A DNA stretch of 64,000 nt from Volvox africanus (lineage: Eukaryota; Chlorophyta; Chlorophyceae; Chlamydomonadales; Volvocaceae): positions 806,001 to 870,000 of the forward strand of contig BSDZ01000032.1 in the NCBI GenBank assembly GCA_030268105.1, in the 5' to 3' direction. This document shows, piece after piece, positions 32,416 to 43,483 of the stretch. The translations under genes were made by a program, and so were the position numbers. Every line of letters starts with the position of its first letter. The first letter of the stretch is position 1. The notes under the pieces are model-generated. The model had not been told where the DNA came from and did not search any database. It worked only from the letters and a program-made list of their open reading frames with translations.

Positions 32416-35164
32416 TGTCGGAAAAATATTGCGGATGCGAAATTGGTCAAAGCTCTGGATCACAAGCACACGTGTTCAGCTTTGAATAATATGATAAGTT
32501 AAATGCATAGGATATTGTCGTGCGTCTCCTTTTTATGGGGGGGGGTTGTTACCCAACGGATCCAGTCCGCCGGTACAAGAAGGACTTGATGCTGGCAGGT
32601 AGTGACGGTTGCCCGGGATATTGGACGAAGACCAATGCCGGGCGGCCTCAATATTATCAACAATTTGATATCTATATTTACACAATCTTATCTCGCGCAT
32701 GTGCAAATGGGTCACCGAGCTCATTGACCCACGCAGAGGGTCGCCGGTACACAAGGACACGAATCGTACGCTAGGATATATCTATAATATTGCTTACGAG
32801 TTCACTACGCATGGAAGTGCGTTACCGTGATAATGCTCAGAGTTGACGGGATAGCGTTCTCGTCTCACTCTTTACGACGAATGCCGCTGCACAAATCTTC
32901 TTACAGATGTCATCTCATACCCGATTTGATAATGCCGTGGAATTGCTTCACATATTGGAACCAATTTATGCATCCTCGGCACTTTTTATCGTGTACTTGT
33001 CATCCTAAATTGTACTGGTCATTAGTATATGCGAACTGCTTAGAACAAAAAACAACATCGAAAGCTTGTGCTACATCTTCATCGAGACTCTTCAACATCC
33101 ATACCTGCCTATGCAATCCGGAATTGGCTTCTGCTGTCCACCTTGTCAATATGCCAGCCTACCGCTCAAAATTGGTCTGCTTCTGTTTCCCTGCTCTCCC
33201 ATTTTCTGACCTCTAAACAATCTTACATGCTCTGTTTATGCGTGTGGATCATGCGCTGGTGTGGCGCCGAAACCCCTAGCAACCCCAAAACCCCTACCCT
33301 ATCCTCACTTGCAACGCGAGACGACCCCTTGTCGAGAGACGCCGCGGGCACAACCACCCTCCCTTACAGCATATCCAATCAGGAATGTTGGTGAATCCTT
33401 ACCAATGATTTCGTGGTGACATTCATTGTGTGTGGGGTAGGAGGGCATTTCTTCGCCCGTGGCCACTACCTGGCAGTAGTCCCTACCTTCCCCTGTATTT
33501 CGGGGCACCCTCATCCGTTCACCCCTAGGGATGTTGACTGCTCCGATATCAGTGATTTTCCCGGTAGGTGGTTCAGCACCCTCCACCACCATCCAGTGGA
33601 ATCTGCCGGATCAACGACAGCATTAATTATTCCGCTCCTGGTCGGCTCGCAAGTCACTATAACCGGGGCCCCCACCGTCCATCAACATCGGGGGCACATC
33701 CACCCTCAACCAGTGGAGGCAATATCCTGCTCTCAGCCAGGATAGCCCGTACATGTATACGTCTAAGGCACACCGGACGAACGTGGCCCCGATCTCTTAG
33801 TGGAACTCTTACCCCTGCCGCACATTAGCTTCTTTTCCAAGGCCCTAAGGGGCTATGGGCTTTCCAAGAAAACAGCGATTCAAATCCATTTTGCCATCCA
33901 CCCAGCCGCAATACAGAGCCCCAGTCGCCGCTGCATATATCCCTGGCATGATAGCCCCCACCCACCCACCCAGACATGCCAGCTGGTATAAGCCCGGCAA
34001 CGGGGCAACTAACGCCCATCCATCCGCAACTGCACCTTCACGCGCGCTATGTCTGCATCTTATATTTTGTTTGCTTCCCCACGCCTTTTCCCATGCAACA
34101 GCCCTTTCGCGCCCCGTTTTGTTGAAGGAGAGAAAAGCAGCAGATTTCAACAAGCAACCTGCACACTGGACGCCAATGATTCAGCAACAACAGTATGCCC
34201 AGCGCAGCTATCCTGCTTTCCATTACCATATCTTCAGTTCCGCTCACGCGCTGCATTTCGGATGAACACAGTCAGGGAACAAGACTGACAAGCGCACACC
34301 TCCGGGACAAGCAATCGTCTGCGCAGTATTTGGGGGATATCACTAAGTAATCCATCGCGTGCTGCAATACCTGTTACATGCCTAAATATCTACGTATGCT
34401 ATCGCAGCCTATAAGCAGCGCATGCATTCTTCTCTTCGTAGTCCTGCAAGCCCTCGCGATGTAAGCTCTCACCGCCAACCATGAACTGATTGCATCTCAG
34501 CTCGGTAGAAACCTACCGATCGCGGGCACAGTGCAGGCTATCTAGCACGTCGTTGCCAAGACCAAACGCCAGCTGCCAATTACCAACGAACCACAACCAG
34601 ATCTAAGAGCCACCTGCCTTTCCTATTCCTTTCAGAGTGCCGTGCTTTAGGGGTACCGCCACCTGCACGCCGCAAATGCCCAAAGCTCTCACCCTTCTAT
34701 TGCAGGATGTTAACCCTTGTGAGGTCCGCAGCCGCTGGTTCGGTGTTTCTGAGCGCAACTGATTGGGCACTGAGCAGAGAGGTCATAGGGGCCCGCCGGG
34801 TAACGATGATTGATGTCCATCGCATTAAGCAGGGAGTCTTCAGGGTTGCCCTAACACGTGGCCAAAGGGAGTTTCTAACAGTCATAACTTTTGAAATATC
34901 ACATCCTATTCCAGTCCGGGGAGGAGTTTCGACAGTTACGCGGATTTGATATGGCTGTCGTTCAGATCGATACAGACGTTCACATTTGACACTGACTTCT
35001 TGTGAGTTACCAGCCGACCATTGTGTTGGGCCAGAAGTTACGTTCCGGCCACGCACACATTAAAGTGGGTTTGCAAGCACACGTGCGCCAACTTAAGCAA
35101 CGGCCGGCCACGCGCCCATTCCGTCAGGTAAGCAGGCAGGCAGCCGGTCTGCTGAGCTTCGCAC
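32416..35164. other. intergenic region, no recognised gene
   Basis: This contains the 5' flank of the prolyl 4-hydroxylase gene, a family A repeat at 33427-33687, and the 3' flank of the large minus-strand gene. Open frames at 33855-34265 and 34697-35056 show no recognisable domains. A further 3' exon of the large gene could lie between about 34700 and 35160. Confidence 0.5.
33427..33687 (+). repeat. dispersed repeat family A, copy 3
   Basis: This 261-bp unit starts TGTGTGTGGGG and ends CATCAACA. It has the same length as copy 2 and is about 97-98 percent identical to it by eye. Here the sequence right after the unit differs completely from that after copy 2, so the 261-bp block behaves as a bounded element. 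It is intergenic. Confidence 0.95.
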
Positions 35165-38100
35165 TCACGTCCAGGTGGGTGTCCCACGGACATGGGCACT
35201 GGCCGGCCGCTGCCGCCCGGCCAGCGCCACCTCCGCTGCCAGCCGCGCCTGCGCCTGTGCCGCGTTGCCAGCGCTAGACAGTTGCTGCCTACCTAGCGCC
35301 GCAGCCAGAGTCGATACAGACGATGCTGACGACGGGCGGCCTCTGCGGTTGCTGCTGCTGCCGCCAGCATCGCTGAAGCCGGTGGCACCGGCCGTGGCGG
35401 TGGATGCGGCTGCCGCAGCGGCAGCAGTGGCGTTTGTCGCTGCCGCTATCGCTGGCCGAATATCGACAACGTGTAACTTGCTGAGCTTGGGCTGCGGCGG
35501 CGGCGGCAGGTCCGTGTCCAGGCGGCCCATGTACGTAATTGCATCCACGACTTTATCCGCCACGGGTGCGATGGCAAAGGCCTCCAAACGCAGCCAATGC
35601 CCGAACAGTTGCTCTGGGCGGCTGACCCAGGGCAGCAGTTCTGGGGGGCTGATGAGCGGGCTCGGCGGGAGCGGCCGCAGCGGCCGAGGTGACGGAGTGC
35701 TTTGGTCCTGGCTGGTGGCGGCCGCGGGATAGAACCGGGCGGCGGGTTGTGGCAGCACGAGGAGCTGCTTGTGCTCGTCGGCTGTGGTGCAGGTGGCGAT
35801 GCAGACGCGGCGGGCGAGGGGGTTGCCGGGAGTGATGTCGGTGAGGTAGACGTTGAAAAGCCAGCCCTGCAAGTTGCGCAGGAGACCGTACGCAACGAGC
35901 GAAGTTTACCTGTACATTAATTCACAGTAAATCCTCTTGGCGATGACTCCATTTTTTCCTTTCCCCCCTCCCGGTTACGATACACATCTTAAACCCCCGG
36001 TCAATCTGCGGCGCGGCCACTTTGCAGCTATCAGTTAACAGGCATTTGACAGGTACCATTTAGCAAGGAAATAAGAGGCCGTGTGTTCCTGTGCATAGAC
36101 CCGTTGTTTATCGTAACCCCCACCATGACCAACATGCCCACCCACACCCACATGCACACACCCACACCTGCACGTCCTCTGTCCGATCCACCAGCGCCGT
36201 CAGCTGGTAGAACTCGGGATCGGTGAAGGAAGGCAGCGGCGCTTCCGCCCCGCCCGCGCTGCCGCCGCAACGCGTGTCCAGTGCCCTAGGCGACTGCGCT
36301 GCCCGATCTAAAACGCCCGCGGCGGTGCTGACCTCCAAAGAGGGCAGGTCGCTGTCCCCGTCATCGTCATCCGGGTCGCGCTCTGTCTGCAATCGGCTCG
36401 GTGGCCGCTTGCGCGCTGGATGGTGCCCACTGCTACCATTAAATCCCGGGGAAATGCTGCTCATGGGACTCGTCGCACCAGCGGGGAAGACCAGCTCGCT
36501 GCCGCTGCAGTCGCTGCCCACACCCAGCGGCCCCAATGCGGGGTACCTGGGCGGCCGACCCAGATCAGCTGGCGGTGAAGCTGTGCCGCCAGCGCCGCCG
36601 TCGGGGCTAAGCTGGATGCCGCTGGAGTCGCGGCCCAGCTCTGAAGCCGCGTCCGTGCTGCCGCCCGTAGCCGGCACCGCTGCATTGTGCTGTTGGATAC
36701 GGTGACGTGGCGACCACACGTTCGCACCCCACTGCACACGCTTGCTGCCGCTGGGCGTTGTGGTGGCGTCGCCGGCATCATCGTTACCAGGTCGCCCCCC
36801 GCCACCACCATAACCACCATGGTGACGCTTGATGACGCTAGGGACACGCAGCACGGAGCCATGGGCCCCAGCGCCGCCACCAGCTCGAAAGAAAGCCTGT
36901 GCGCCATCGCTGCTGCCTCCTTCTCGACCCGAACCTTTGTGCGAACCTGAGGATGCCGTCGCGGCGGTAGCACTTGGCTCTGAAGAGTCCCCCGTCGCCG
37001 CCGTGGTGTCAGGATCGTCTAAAACTGCCGTCGACGCATGCATCGACGCTGATGCCAAAGAAGCCGACGCAACTAAATAGGCCGCGCTGGGCTCCATACC
37101 AAAGCTTCCTCCCGATTCACTAGCTACGTTGCTGCGGTGATTATGGCTGAGATGGGAATAATGCTGCGTGGGGCGCAGTTGCTCGGGGCTATCCATGCGC
37201 AACTGCATCCGACTGCTAGCATCACTTGACGGTCCCACCACCGCCTGCTGTGCTAGGTAAGCCTCCAGGTAGGGGCTGGAGCCGGCCGCGGCGGCTGCAC
37301 CATCATCGCCAGACCGTGAACCGGCCGCGGCAGCCCCGTCCAATACACCGCCGTCAGGGTCTTGAGCTTCGTACGGTAGGACGCCGGCGGCGCCGGCAAT
37401 CTGGGCCCATAGCGCCTTGCGCGCACCAACCAGCGCCGCGTTCCTTCGGCGGGCCAGCGCAATGCCAGAGCTAACTGCGGCATTGGCGGCCGCCGCAGCT
37501 GCAGCAACGGCAACGCTGCCGCACGAGGGCGCGGATGTAACTGTGTGTTCGCTTGCGACGCTGCGGAAGGACTCGTCATGCCGCATGGCACGACGCTGCG
37601 GGGACGGCGACGGTGATGAGCCTGACTGCCGCTGCGGCGACACGGATCCCCGCTGCTGCTGCTGCTGCTGATGGCGTGGCGGAGACAATACCGTATTCGG
37701 CTGCCAGCTGGGCGACGGCGGCCAAACCTGCTGCTGCTGATGAGGCGAATTGCCACGCATGCTGACCGGTGGAGATTCCTCAGCAGCCTCACCGCCGTAT
37801 GCGGCAGTAGCATTGCCGCTTGGCGGTGCAGAGACAGGTCGCGTCATTGCCATTCGCCTGTTTGGTATCAGCTGCGGTCCGACGGGGTCCCGCACAAACA
37901 GTCCGTTTGATGGCCCGTGCTTCGGCTGAACCTGATGGAGCTGACGGGGATTCATACCCAGCGACCGCGCCGTTTCAACGGAGACGGAAGGGGCCATCTC
38001 TACAGCGTCACCGCCGCCGCCAACATTCTCGAAGCTGGAGAAAGAGCTCCGATGAGTCCTGTGCCGTTCGGACGCCAGGGGGCTGCTTGATGCTGCCACC

Positions 38101-39275
38101 GCTGACGCTGGCACCGTAGCCTGCAAGGACAAGGTCACGACGGAGGCAGTGGTGGAGCGGCGCCGTGAGGAGGGTGAGACCAGCTGGGAAGCCTGCCTGC
38201 GGGTTGAGGCGACGGCACTGCCGCTGGCACTCAGGCGCGCGCTCCCCGGGAGCGCGCTATTGGGTCGGCGGCGCACTGATGCTGGTGACGGTGCCCAGGT
38301 CGCAGTTAGCGAAGCGCGGCCCAGCGGTAGCTGCAGCATTGGCGGTGCACGTGGGATTTGCGATGAGGACGACAACGGCGGACTGGATTTATGTGAAGGC
38401 GCCGAGACGGGTCGGCTGCTTGCATCGCCTCCGCCACCGCCGCTGATAAGGCCACTGGCACGGTCTCGGGCACTGCTGACACGCGGCTTGGCGGATCCGT
38501 AATATAGCATGCGTGCGGAGCTGTTAAGGAGGGTGCCTGAAGCAATAGCCAAATGCTGTTGCTCTTCTAGGTCAAGATTAGCAGACCCCGCGGGAATGAA
38601 GATGGAGCCATCTAGGGCGGAGGAAGCTGCGGCTGCAGCTGCAGCTGAGGGGGTTGGCCTTCCGGTATAACGTTGTGGGGAGCTTGGGGGGGAAGTAGTG
38701 GACGTGAGCCCCAGTAATCCCGTAGAAGCAGCAGTAGGGTCGGAGTTATGATTTGGGTCGGCGGCGCTGGTGAAAGGGGTTGGCATATCAGGACGGGGGG
38801 TGGCGGTGGTGGAGCCCGGGGGTGAGATGGGGACGGGCAGCGGCGTTTGCGCTGCCCGTAGAAGGCGCATGGCCAGGCGGGAGGTGTGACTAGTGGTGGG
38901 TGCTGGTGGGAGCTGTTGGAGGCGGGAGGCAGTCTCCATGGCGCAGTTCAGCGCTGCCGTGAGTGCACGTGAGGCGTTGCCTTTCCGGTCAGCTGCGAAG
39001 GCCGCTGCTAGGGTTCCAACACGCGCCCCACCGTCGTGCTTGTCGACGTTGACGATAGCTGAAACGTCATCATTCCAATCAAGCATATGCGCGTATCGGT
39101 GTTTGCGAGCTGCCGAAACGGGCCGTTGCTTCTGCAAGCCTGGGTCCGCGGATGGCCTGACAGCAGCTCGAGCCCCAGACGGCTCGTAGAAAGCACGTAT
39201 GCGAGCATCTTCTTCATCTGCCCTGGCAAAATCTGTCAAGATTTGCGAGTAAGTGCGCACGGCTTTGCGTACCAT
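35165..39275 (-). CDS. large low-complexity protein with RPxSA motifs, function unknown
   Basis: Two exons are supported: 39275-36168 (1036 codons) and 35866 down to TGA 35167-35165, about 1269 residues. A donor-like GTGAGT at 35168 would instead continue into an unseen exon. I recognise no catalytic domain. The N-terminus (VRTYSQILTDFARADEEDARI) looks helical. The rest is rich in Ser, Pro, Ala, Gln and Gly with homopolymer runs, interrupted by more complex islands such as ARKHRYAHMLDWNDDVSAI. The segment LFNVYLTDITPGNPLARR in exon 2 looks folded. R-P-x-S-A occurs six times (RPVSA three times, RPNSA, RPSSA, RPASA). The ATG at 39275 is the first Met; an upstream exon is possible. It is divergent from the LYR-protein gene. 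Confidence 0.75.
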
Positions 39276-39604
39276 TTTGCCTGCCGACAATACTAAGACT
39301 CTACTTTTATGCCATAGGTGTCTACCTAGGAAATTTAAGACATGAGATATTTACCATATCGCCTAAACCAAAGTCCAAAGGTGCTTACAAACCCGATGGT
39401 GTGGGCGTACGGTATCAAATACGGTAAATTTGCCCCATGCGCAAGAGTGCGCCTTGCTGTTCCCATATTGCGGATGATCTCACCTCCCTATAGTCCCTAT
39501 ACCTCGGGATCCTTTTTGGCTTCGGCTTGAATGACGCTGCGCGGTTTGACAAAGCATTAACTTATTGTAAAGACTGTACATATTGACATGAACCTCAAAA
39601 TGCA
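39276..39604. promoter_or_regulatory. putative divergent promoter region
   Basis: This is a 329-bp gap between the proposed start of the RPxSA protein (minus) and the LYR protein (plus). No clear promoter motif was seen. The role is inferred from head-to-head gene order. Confidence 0.4.
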
Positions 39605-39883
39605 ATGATGGATCCTCGAGTGAGGAACCTGTACAAGCGCCTTATATACCTGACCCGCGACTATCCACGCGGCATCGCCGAGGCTCGGCAGAAGCTCCGT
39701 GACGCTTTCAGGTCATCGCAAGCACCCATTGCCGAGGCACTTGCCAAAGGCGAATATTTAGCCCGAGAAATAGAGGCGCTTGTATATCTCCACAAATATC
39801 GGACCATCTTCAAACGTTACCAGGAATTGCGGTCTTCGGAACAGGCTCCCGCAAACACGTCGACTGAGAAAGTCAAGCGGTAG
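39605..39883 (+). CDS. LYR-motif protein, LYRM5/ETFRF1-like
   Basis: A single-exon gene for 92 residues, the normal size for the family. The N-terminus VRNLYKRLIYLTRDYP carries the L-Y-K/R motif and the RDYP stretch typical of LYRM5 (electron-transfer-flavoprotein regulatory factor 1). GEYLAREIEALVYLHKYR matches the family's C-terminal helix. Such proteins are small mitochondrial matrix factors that bind acyl carrier protein and, for LYRM5, strip flavin from ETF. Two adjacent ATGs open the frame; the first is used here. No intron is needed. Confidence 0.88.
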   Translation: MMDPRVRNLYKRLIYLTRDYPRGIAEARQKLRDAFRSSQAPIAEALAKGEYLAREIEALVYLHKYRTIFKRYQELRSSEQAPANTSTEKVKR

Positions 39884-40865
39884 TGGAAGGACATCTGAAT
39901 GCAGTAAGAGTCGCAGAGCATCATCCTTAAATCCTACTATCGAGGCACCGGTACCCGGGGTGTACGACTATCGTCCGTGACTCAAGGTTTTGGGACATCA
40001 TCGCCTCTGTTATCTACGTCAAAAATTCCAAGCAGTTGCCTACCTGGCACCTGATATTGCATGGTCTAGTTCACGTCTGTTCTGCTAGTTGCTCACGTAG
40101 TTTGCGTTGCTGGCGCTTATCCAGCATCCATGGCAGTCGTACGTCAGTTCTATCGTGGAGATCCCGCCGGTGTCGTACATCCTGTGTGGCTACAAGAACG
40201 GCACCTAACCTGGCAGCCCAGAGGTCTACACTGCAAGGTGGCGGCACCTGTCGTACTGGCGGCTGCGGGAGGGCCTGCACTCAATATCACAGCGGCACAG
40301 CCACCGCTGCTGCCGATTACGGCACAGAGCATTTGGAACTGGGACATTCTGACACCTCAACAGCCCCTAACTCAGGTAGAGGAGGAAGTAGGTCATCCTC
40401 CCGAAGCATACTGCCAGGCGGATAATCTCAGTGGACTGCTAAGGCAGTTTGGTGCATACCAAGAGGGCTTCGACAACGGCCTGCAGGTAGTTAAGGATCT
40501 GGGAGACGTAGAGGAACAAATAGGCGCTGATTCCTGGGAAGGCGACCTTGCACAGGGCACGTATGAGTTTCGGAGCAAGGAAACGTATAGGATATGGGCA
40601 TATCCCCGTTACCGTACCTTAGCCCGCCCCTACCCGCCCCCGGCCTCTCCGGGGGGTGGCCCTCGAGTCCTCGTATTCACATTCGAGGCGTCTTTCTTTC
40701 TTCTTCCTTGCCCTGCCTCGTGAATGCTGAACAGTACAGGTGCAGTTGGACGTCTTCTAGCGCCAATACCTATTCGCGTCTTTGTCAACGAATTTATGAA
40801 TCTCTCTCCTCTCTCCATTCTCTTCCTCCTTCACTGCCTTTTCCGCGCTGCTGTGCGACAAACAG
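39884..40865. other. unresolved 5' region of the SET-domain gene
   Basis: The downstream SET gene needs one or more exons here, but none can be fixed. A plus-strand frame from ATG 40130 runs on with peptides such as LSGLLRQFGAYQEGFDNGLQ and could splice in phase 0 at about 40487 to the exon at 40866. Another plus frame from 40036 is Arg/Ser-rich like a transit peptide. A minus-strand frame over 40441-40585 has strongly C-ending codons and reads hydrophobic (ISAYLFLYVSQILNYLQAVV). Strand and structure remain open. Confidence 0.4.
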
Positions 40866-43337
40866 CTGGACGGCTTGATGGCTTATTACCGGAGATTGGG
40901 TTGCAGCGCAGAGCAGCTCCAGGACGCGGTGTACAACATGATGCCGCCGATTGCCTCCTCCTCCTCCGCGAGAAGAGCCGGGGGTCCAGGGCGCATCAGC
41001 AGAATTATGGCGCAGCCAGACCTAGACCTACCTCCAGCGAGCGGTACCCAGGTGGGCGCCACGGCTGCACCAGCCGATTTTACCCTTGACGCTGGGGCAG
41101 GCGGAAGTGTTTCCAGAACGTCGTACGTGCAGTTTTCGGAGCCCCTGTGGCAACTTCCCGGCAGTCTTGGGGAACAGGTCCAGGTGAGGCGGAAAGGTGT
41201 ACGAGCGTATGATGAGGTGATGCGTTGTGACGGGCTATTCCTATTCCTTGTTAGTGTATTAGTCAGCGTTGTTATGGGGTTTGATTTTCGTATTTTTACA
41301 TCGTCATCGTTTCATTTCGACAAAGGATCCGCAATGGGTCTGGGCCGTTTCTGGTGAGTGCTGGCCGGGTCGTGTACGGCAAGTTACTGCCGCCGTTTGC
41401 TTTCGCCTTTGGGCAGGCGGTGAATAGTGTACCGCCAGTTCAGTCACCGTGCGCTGTCTATTTTGTCGTTACCCTCTTCGTTGTTGAGGGCATGGGTCTG
41501 CCAAACCCAACCCAAGGAGGAAAACGTTTAACTACGTAAAGGGTGAAGGGTGAAAGCAAAAGGATTTTGGTGTATATCGTTGCCGCTCTACCTTAACTTT
41601 ACCTTGACAGTTAGCAGCGTGGGAGTTGCTGGCGGCAACGCTTGCGGCGGTGGCACTGGCGGCGTATGAGTCGCGACCACGCGGTTGGTCGCGACGGGAT
41701 CTCCTGGAGGTGTGTCGTAGATTTGCGGCAAAGGGCGCCGTTCTTTGTTTGTATCCTGGTAAGGTCATACGTACATGCAATGTATAATGAGATGCGCAAC
41801 AGGAATACCCTAATTCGTGCTATGTAGTACCACTGATATACACACACATACAGGCACACACGCGGGTAGTTGACTGGCCGCATAATCCTCCGGTCTGTGC
41901 GGCAGGTACGACAGAGTAATATCGCTGGTCGTGGCGTGTTTGCCCGTGCGCCGATCGCCGCGGGTACTGTCCTGGGGGCGTACCCGGGAAGGCTGAGGAG
42001 CGCATTGGACATGGTGGCGAAGTGCCAGGAGGCCCCATTAGCGGCTTCGTACGCCTTCCGTACAGGTAGGCCAACCGGCGCAACGAACTCGGGTGGTTTG
42101 ACAAACAAAATTGCCAAAGCAGATCAGGATCACTCTAGAGACTGAGTCAGCACGACTGGGTTTATTTCCCTGTATTGTTTGCGTCCCTGACCGTGGATAA
42201 TCTCTTGGTGATGCGCATGACAATACATGCGCATTATACTCCTATTGAAACCTCTGTCGAAATAAACCCTAAAAGAAACCCTAAAATATATATGGCCTCG
42301 TTATCTTTCATCCCTAACTTTGCCGTGTTGTAACTTCTTTCGAGTGCTTTTATAGCTCCACTTATTCCCTCCCCCGCTCGGCGGCCCCGAAACCCTTCAT
42401 GGTTCATTTCAGGTGACGGCCGTTTCCTGGATCCCACTGATGCTAGCGGACAACCGAGTCCCTATCCACAACCCGGATGGCCTTGGCCGCTGCCCATGGA
42501 TGTCATTTTATCGTATGCCAACGAGCCCCCCAAGGTGGGTCTGCGCCTGCTCGCGTGCTGAGCGTCACAATCTGCGCATGCGTCTTTGTCCTTCACCCCT
42601 GCCTCATCCCCTCATCCCCTCATTCGCGAACTGCCGCCCCTGAGTTGCGCAGGAAACCGGTTTGTCACACGTCCACAGCCTGCGTGAGATGCTCTGGGGC
42701 CTGATGCTTCCCTAACCCCTGCCGCCCGGCCCTAGCTCCTTACTTTCTACTCACTTTCAATACCGACATACAGAGCGTGCCACAACGTCATCCCCAAACT
42801 GCTTTATGACATCATTTGCCCCCCCCCCTGTGCATAAAGTGGATTAGCGAGCATCCATGTGAAAACCCAAGTACTTCACTTCACTGTGCGTGCACACTAC
42901 CCTGCGCGGTCTCCTGCTTAGCTAGCTGCGTGATGTTATCGCCATCATTGCCATCCAGCAGAGTGAGGGTGACCTCCTCGTCAAACACTTTTTGGCGCTC
43001 TTTGCCATGCGACATGGTGACATACGCTTACACGTGCAGGTGCAAGAACTTGTGCCCCTTACTTGCGGTACGGCACATGCGTCTGTCCTGCCGCTTGTTT
43101 CAATGGAAACGTCCGGCAAAAACACACATACCCTCTGTGCCACGCCCCACCCCTATCCCTTTCTCACAACAGGGGTCTCCCGGCACCAACACCACCGTGG
43201 AGGACGGACCCCACCCGGGGGATCTGCTATTCGTGGCAGCGAGCGACATTCCCCCTGGGGCAGAGGTCCTGATTGACTACGGCATGACATACGACAGGAG
43301 TGGGTATGACAGAACACCTGTGAAGACGGGCGGCTGA
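40866..43337 (+). CDS. SET-domain protein, plant/algal type (5' incomplete)
   Basis: Likely protein-lysine methyltransferase of a divergent SET family. Supported exons: 40866-41183, 41611-41709, 41906-42065, 42413-42534 and 43173-43337 (287 residues, phases consistent, stop TGA). The order is an N-terminal region (LMAYYRRLGCSAEQLQ, then Ser/Ala-rich), an Ala/Leu-rich helix (WELLAATLAAVALAAYE) that may be a membrane segment, then SET: AGRGVFARAPIAAGTVLGAY, DGRFLDPTDASG, ILSYANEPP (in place of the usual N-H-S) and LIDYGMTYDRSGYDR. No cysteine-rich pre- or post-SET is present, so histone specificity is not implied. Exon 41611 was ended at 41709 (GAG|GTGTGT), because the stronger-looking donor at 41759 breaks phase. 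The start lies upstream and is unresolved. Confidence 0.8.
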
Positions 43338-43457
43338 TGTAATGCGATCGGTAACGTGATTGTTAGCTGTCACTGGCCCAAGGCTATACCCATACCTGGA
43401 GTACATAGCTCCATGAAGAGGGACTTGCTGCTGCTGCTGCTGGCCGATGATGATGAT

Positions 43458-43483
43458 GGGGGTGAGGGTGATGGGGGTGGGGG
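43458..43483 (+). other. potential G-quadruplex motif
   Basis: Four G-runs (GGGGG, GGG, GGGGG, GGGGG) with loops of 1-4 nt lie within a GATGATGG-rich stretch 120 nt after the SET-gene stop, so probably in its 3' UTR on the sense strand. Confidence 0.55.

Noticed and set aside
35175..35732. Plus-strand open frames opposite the RPxSA gene, such as 35175-35732 and 36223-36705
   Set aside because: They are antisense shadows of a GC-rich long exon with biased Ala/Arg/Pro composition.
41710..41758. Extension of a SET-gene exon to the strong-looking donor at 41759 (ending LCLYPG)
   Set aside because: It leaves phase 1 while the next conserved exon starts in phase 0; the donor at 41710 restores the frame.
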